DNA of 8,835 nucleotides from Firmicutes bacterium UBA1440 (GTDB taxonomy: Bacteria; Bacillota; Clostridia; Peptostreptococcales; Anaerovoracaceae). The DNA is taken from positions 22,524-31,358 of the forward strand of contig DCTM01000045.1 of assembly GCA_002329565.1 (NCBI GenBank). Reading direction: 5' to 3'. The notes beneath the pieces are model-generated. The model saw nothing but the letters and a program-made list of their open reading frames with translations, was not told the DNA's origin and searched no databases. The position numbers were made by a program, and so were the translations under genes. Of the stretch, positions 6,896-8,835 are shown one piece after another (position 1 is the stretch's first letter; each line of letters opens with the position of its first letter).

Positions 6896-7972
6896 ATGGA
6901 TTACAAGGAGTACATCAGCCAAAGGCTGAATGAGTTAAATTTAAATGAGCTTGAAGAAATAATGCGAAGCACAAACACGCCGTTTTCCGATATTACCGGC
7001 AAATCTTTGGTTGACAATTTCGTCACAGGAAAGGCTCTGTTCGACAGTGATTACATGATCAATACATTAAAAGATCTGCTGCTGTTCGAAATAAAGAGTG
7101 GCCTGATTTTAGCGGTGGAGGTCATCGCAATCTGCATATTTATCGGGTTGCTGCGCAGTATATCTTCTTCATTCGGTGAAAAAGCGGTATCCGATATTGG
7201 CATTATGGTTTGCTCATTTGTTGTGATTGGACTGTGCATGAAAAATTTTACTTATACATACGATCTCTGTGCCGATACGATCTCCACAATGACATATACG
7301 ATGCAAATCCTGTTGCCGATCCTGATTCCGTTGCTGATATCGATGGGCGGTATCACCTCGGGCAGTGTGCTCAATCCGCTGATGACCGCTTCGATCACGG
7401 CCTTCAATACGATACTGCTAAAGGTAATGTTGCCGATGCTCTTTATTTCCACGGTCTTTTTCCTCATTAACGGGATGACGGAAAAATCCTATGTGAAGAC
7501 GCTGGCTTCCTTCCTGCGCAGTGCGGCTGCAATTGCAACCGGACTCTGTGCGACCATATTCTCGGGGTTGACGCTGCTCCAAGGATTTGTTGCCAAATCA
7601 GCCGACGGCCTGCTTATCAATACGGCGCGCTTTTCTTTGAGCAACTTTGTACCTATTGTCGGCGGGTTCGCCGCCGATTCGGTTGACATGGTGCTCTCCT
7701 GTATGGCAGTGATAAAGAACGGTATCGGCATTTTTGGGATTCTTGTGCTGTGTTCGCTGCTGATTATGCCGATTATCAAGCTGTTGGCCATCGGTGTAGT
7801 ATATAAGTTTACCGCTATCGTCACCGAGCCGATCGGTGCAAAGAACATCAGCGGTTGCCTGAATGAAATGGGCAATGCTACCATCACCTTGGTCGTGATC
7901 CTCATACTGACGTCGATGATGTTTTTGATTTTCATTTCTGTGCTGATCGGTATAGGAGGTGCTGTGCAATGA
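6896..7972 (+). CDS. spoIIIAE: Stage III sporulation protein AE, form without signal peptide
   Basis: SpoIIIAE is the large polytopic protein of the SpoIIIA complex, possibly part of its membrane export gate. The 358 residues compare with about 399 in Bacillus. A hydrophilic N-terminal helical region (YISQRLNELNLNELEEIM, then a stretch with SLVDNFVTGKALFD) precedes about seven membrane segments, from LILAVEVIAICIFIGLL (about residue 70) to the final VVILILTSMMFLIFISVLIGIGG. Conserved motifs include LLPILIPLLISMGGITSGSVLNPLM and NFVPIVGGFAADSVDMVL. Bacillus SpoIIIAE has a signal peptide ahead of the helical region; here none exists. The frame has a stop at 6863-6865, and no ATG, GTG or TTG lies between it and 6896. 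AGGTGA at 6886-6891 serves as a Shine-Dalgarno. The stop overlaps the spoIIIAF start (ATGA). Confidence 0.94.
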   Translation: MDYKEYISQRLNELNLNELEEIMRSTNTPFSDITGKSLVDNFVTGKALFDSDYMINTLKDLLLFEIKSGLILAVEVIAICIFIGLLRSISSSFGEKAVSDIGIMVCSFVVIGLCMKNFTYTYDLCADTISTMTYTMQILLPILIPLLISMGGITSGSVLNPLMTASITAFNTILLKVMLPMLFISTVFFLINGMTEKSYVKTLASFLRSAAAIATGLCATIFSGLTLLQGFVAKSADGLLINTARFSLSNFVPIVGGFAADSVDMVLSCMAVIKNGIGIFGILVLCSLLIMPIIKLLAIGVVYKFTAIVTEPIGAKNISGCLNEMGNATITLVVILILTSMMFLIFISVLIGIGGAVQ

Positions 7973-8136
7973 GTGAAGTGAACGAGTGGGTGAAGAACAT
8001 ATTCATGATTGTGGTCACATTGTCGTTTGTGGAAATCCTGCTTCCGGACGGCGAGATGAGCAAATATTTGAAATATATATTTTCTTTGATGATCTTGGCG
8101 GTAATCTTGGCACCGTTGCGATATTTTATTGCATAA
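7969..8136 (+). CDS. spoIIIAF: Stage III sporulation protein AF, short form of 55 aa (membrane part only)
   Basis: The gene between spoIIIAE and spoIIIAG encodes only 55 residues. It has two hydrophobic segments, about residues 10-25 (NIFMIVVTLSFVEILLP) and 34-50 (LKYIFSLMILAVILAPL), joined by a polar loop with GEMSKYLKY. This is the layout of the N-terminal membrane part of SpoIIIAF. Bacillus SpoIIIAF is about 206 residues, with a soluble ring-building (RBM) domain after these helices. That domain is absent: TAA ends the frame at 8134-8136, and only 39 bases remain before spoIIIAG, so no frameshifted remainder can be hiding there. The start ATG overlaps the spoIIIAE stop by 4 bases, and GGAGG lies about 10 bases before it. 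Identification rests on position and on the helix pattern; the truncation is seen directly in the sequence. Confidence 0.8.
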   Translation: MSEVNEWVKNIFMIVVTLSFVEILLPDGEMSKYLKYIFSLMILAVILAPLRYFIA

Positions 8137-8175
8137 GCCGATATCTTTTTAATATATTTTACGGAGGGAACCTGT

Positions 8176-8553
8176 ATGTGGGAGAAATTTAAGAATGCGG
8201 ACGATATGAGAGAAATGCTGGTCAAAGCGCTGGCGGTGTTGATTATCCTCGCCATTGTCTTTCTTTCTATGGATGTCTTCACTCAAAGCCGCGACGGCCG
8301 CAGACAGATAGCAGATTCGGACGGTGGCACAGAGACATCGCTAGCGGTTATGCTATCCGATATTAAGGGGGCGGGTGAAGTCAATGTTATGGTGGAAGAG
8401 TCAAACGATGGGGAAGTAAAGGGTGTAATCGTAACCGCAAGCGGGGCAGGCAATCCGGTTGTGCGTAACAATCTGACAAATGCCGTAGCCGCCATTTACG
8501 ATATTCCCACATCAAATGTAATGGTTTTCGAGAAGGAGAATGGGGGAAAGTAA
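8176..8553 (+). CDS. spoIIIAG: Stage III sporulation protein AG, short form of 125 aa without the beta-triangle insertion
   Basis: SpoIIIAG forms a large multimeric ring in the space between the mother-cell and forespore membranes. Here it has a short cytoplasmic N-terminus, one membrane helix (about residues 16-34, VKALAVLIILAIVFLSMDV), a polar linker, and then an RBM-type domain. The core is recognisable: LAVMLSDIKGAGEVNVMV (57-73), GVIVTASGAGNPVVRNNL (83-100) and AVAAIYDIPTSNVMVFE (103-119). In Bacillus (about 229 aa) the strand ending in the VMV position is separated from the GVIV strand by a long insertion that builds the beta-triangle of the ring. Here only EESNDGEVK separates them. The ATG has a GGAGG site at 8163-8167, 8 bases upstream. 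It is followed after 2 bases by spoIIIAH. Confidence 0.93.
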   Translation: MWEKFKNADDMREMLVKALAVLIILAIVFLSMDVFTQSRDGRRQIADSDGGTETSLAVMLSDIKGAGEVNVMVEESNDGEVKGVIVTASGAGNPVVRNNLTNAVAAIYDIPTSNVMVFEKENGGK

Positions 8554-8555
8554 GC

Positions 8556-8835
8556 ATGAATAAAAAGAAGAGGATGATGATCGCCGGCGTTTGCGTGTTT
8601 GCGCTTTGTGCAACGACTGCCGGGGCTGTAACATTACATAAAGCGAACTCCATCCAAGCAAATGTTGAATACGTCAACGATGAAAATTCGGATATCGCGC
8701 CTCACGACGGAGATGTGCTGGTGGACAGCTTAAAGCTTACGAAACTGCCGGGAGGGGCGGAGACCGGAGAACTGCCGTCAGAGATGGTGACATCAGACGA
8801 TGTCAGCGAATTACAAAACAGCGATACATATTTCA
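8556..8835 (+). CDS. spoIIIAH: Stage III sporulation protein AH, 3'-truncated by window edge
   Basis: The frame runs from ATG at 8556 to the window end, giving 93 residues without a stop. It begins with a basic N-terminus (MNKKKRMMIAG), one membrane helix (about residues 8-26, ending in TTAGAVTLH), and then a hydrophilic linker rich in Asp, Glu, Ser, Pro and Gly, ending in SELQNSDTYF. SpoIIIAH has this layout: a single membrane anchor, a linker, and a C-terminal RBM domain that binds SpoIIQ from the forespore. The C-terminal domain is outside the window, so the call rests mainly on position as the last gene of the operon plus topology. A GGGGGAAAG stretch at 8542-8550 could act as the ribosome binding site, with only 2 bases between the spoIIIAG stop and the ATG. 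Confidence 0.8.
   Translation, partial: MNKKKRMMIAGVCVFALCATTAGAVTLHKANSIQANVEYVNDENSDIAPHDGDVLVDSLKLTKLPGGAETGELPSEMVTSDDVSELQNSDTYF

Noticed and set aside
8130..8157. Possible sigma-G type promoter before spoIIIAG, as known inside the Bacillus operon
   Set aside because: TGCATA at 8130 resembles a -35 element, but the A/T-rich stretch at the proper distance matches only about 3 of 7 positions of the -10 consensus. Chance is likely in such A/T-rich DNA.
1..8835. Search for mobile elements, CRISPR repeats, tRNA, rRNA, riboswitches or a defence system
   Set aside because: Genes fill nearly the whole window on one strand, with recognised core functions. No repeats, transposase or integrase motifs, or structured RNA patterns are visible, and the only gap above 100 bases (4720-4865) is explained by a terminator and promoter.

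Overview
The window looks like a chromosomal segment from an endospore-forming, anaerobic-type member of the Firmicutes (Clostridia or Negativicutes; the exact lineage cannot be fixed from the sequence alone). The evidence is a complete spoIIIAA-AG run plus the start of spoIIIAH, purine-rich Shine-Dalgarno sequences before almost every gene, tightly packed genes all on the + strand, and moderate G+C (mid-40s percent by eye). I see no mobile element, CRISPR array, tRNA or rRNA.

Region 1 (1-2743) is a housekeeping cluster. It holds the 3' part of mltG (cell-wall lytic transglycosylase), a class I O-methyltransferase of the TrmR/YrrM type, and a U32-family protein of the TrhP/YrrO type. The last two are the expected partners for making 5-methoxyuridine at the wobble position of tRNA. 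Their order matches the yrrL-yrrM-(yrrN)-yrrO cluster of Bacillus, but with only one U32 gene. A small hairpin follows.

Region 2 (2744-4800) holds a CNNM/CorC-type membrane protein (DUF21, two CBS domains and a CorC_HlyC domain; probable Mg2+ efflux or homeostasis), then an unrecognised multi-pass membrane protein of 164 aa, then a strong intrinsic terminator.

Region 3 (4801-8835) is the spoIIIA operon, preceded by a candidate sigma-E promoter. In sporulation the mother cell makes the SpoIIIAA-AH proteins, which form a secretion-like complex in the outer forespore membrane. It joins SpoIIQ from the forespore to form the feeding-tube or channel needed for late forespore gene expression. AA is the ATPase, AB resembles a GspF platform part, AC, AD and AE are polytopic membrane proteins, and AF, AG and AH normally carry ring-building (RBM) domains between the two membranes.

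The most interesting observation is that this operon encodes a reduced version of the intermembrane part. SpoIIIAF is only 55 aa: its two membrane segments, with the soluble ring-building domain absent and no room for it before AG. SpoIIIAG is only 125 aa and lacks the long insertion that forms the beta-triangle in the Bacillus ring. SpoIIIAE also lacks the N-terminal signal peptide seen in Bacillus. All three reading frames are otherwise clean, with good ribosome binding sites, so this looks like real architecture rather than decay.
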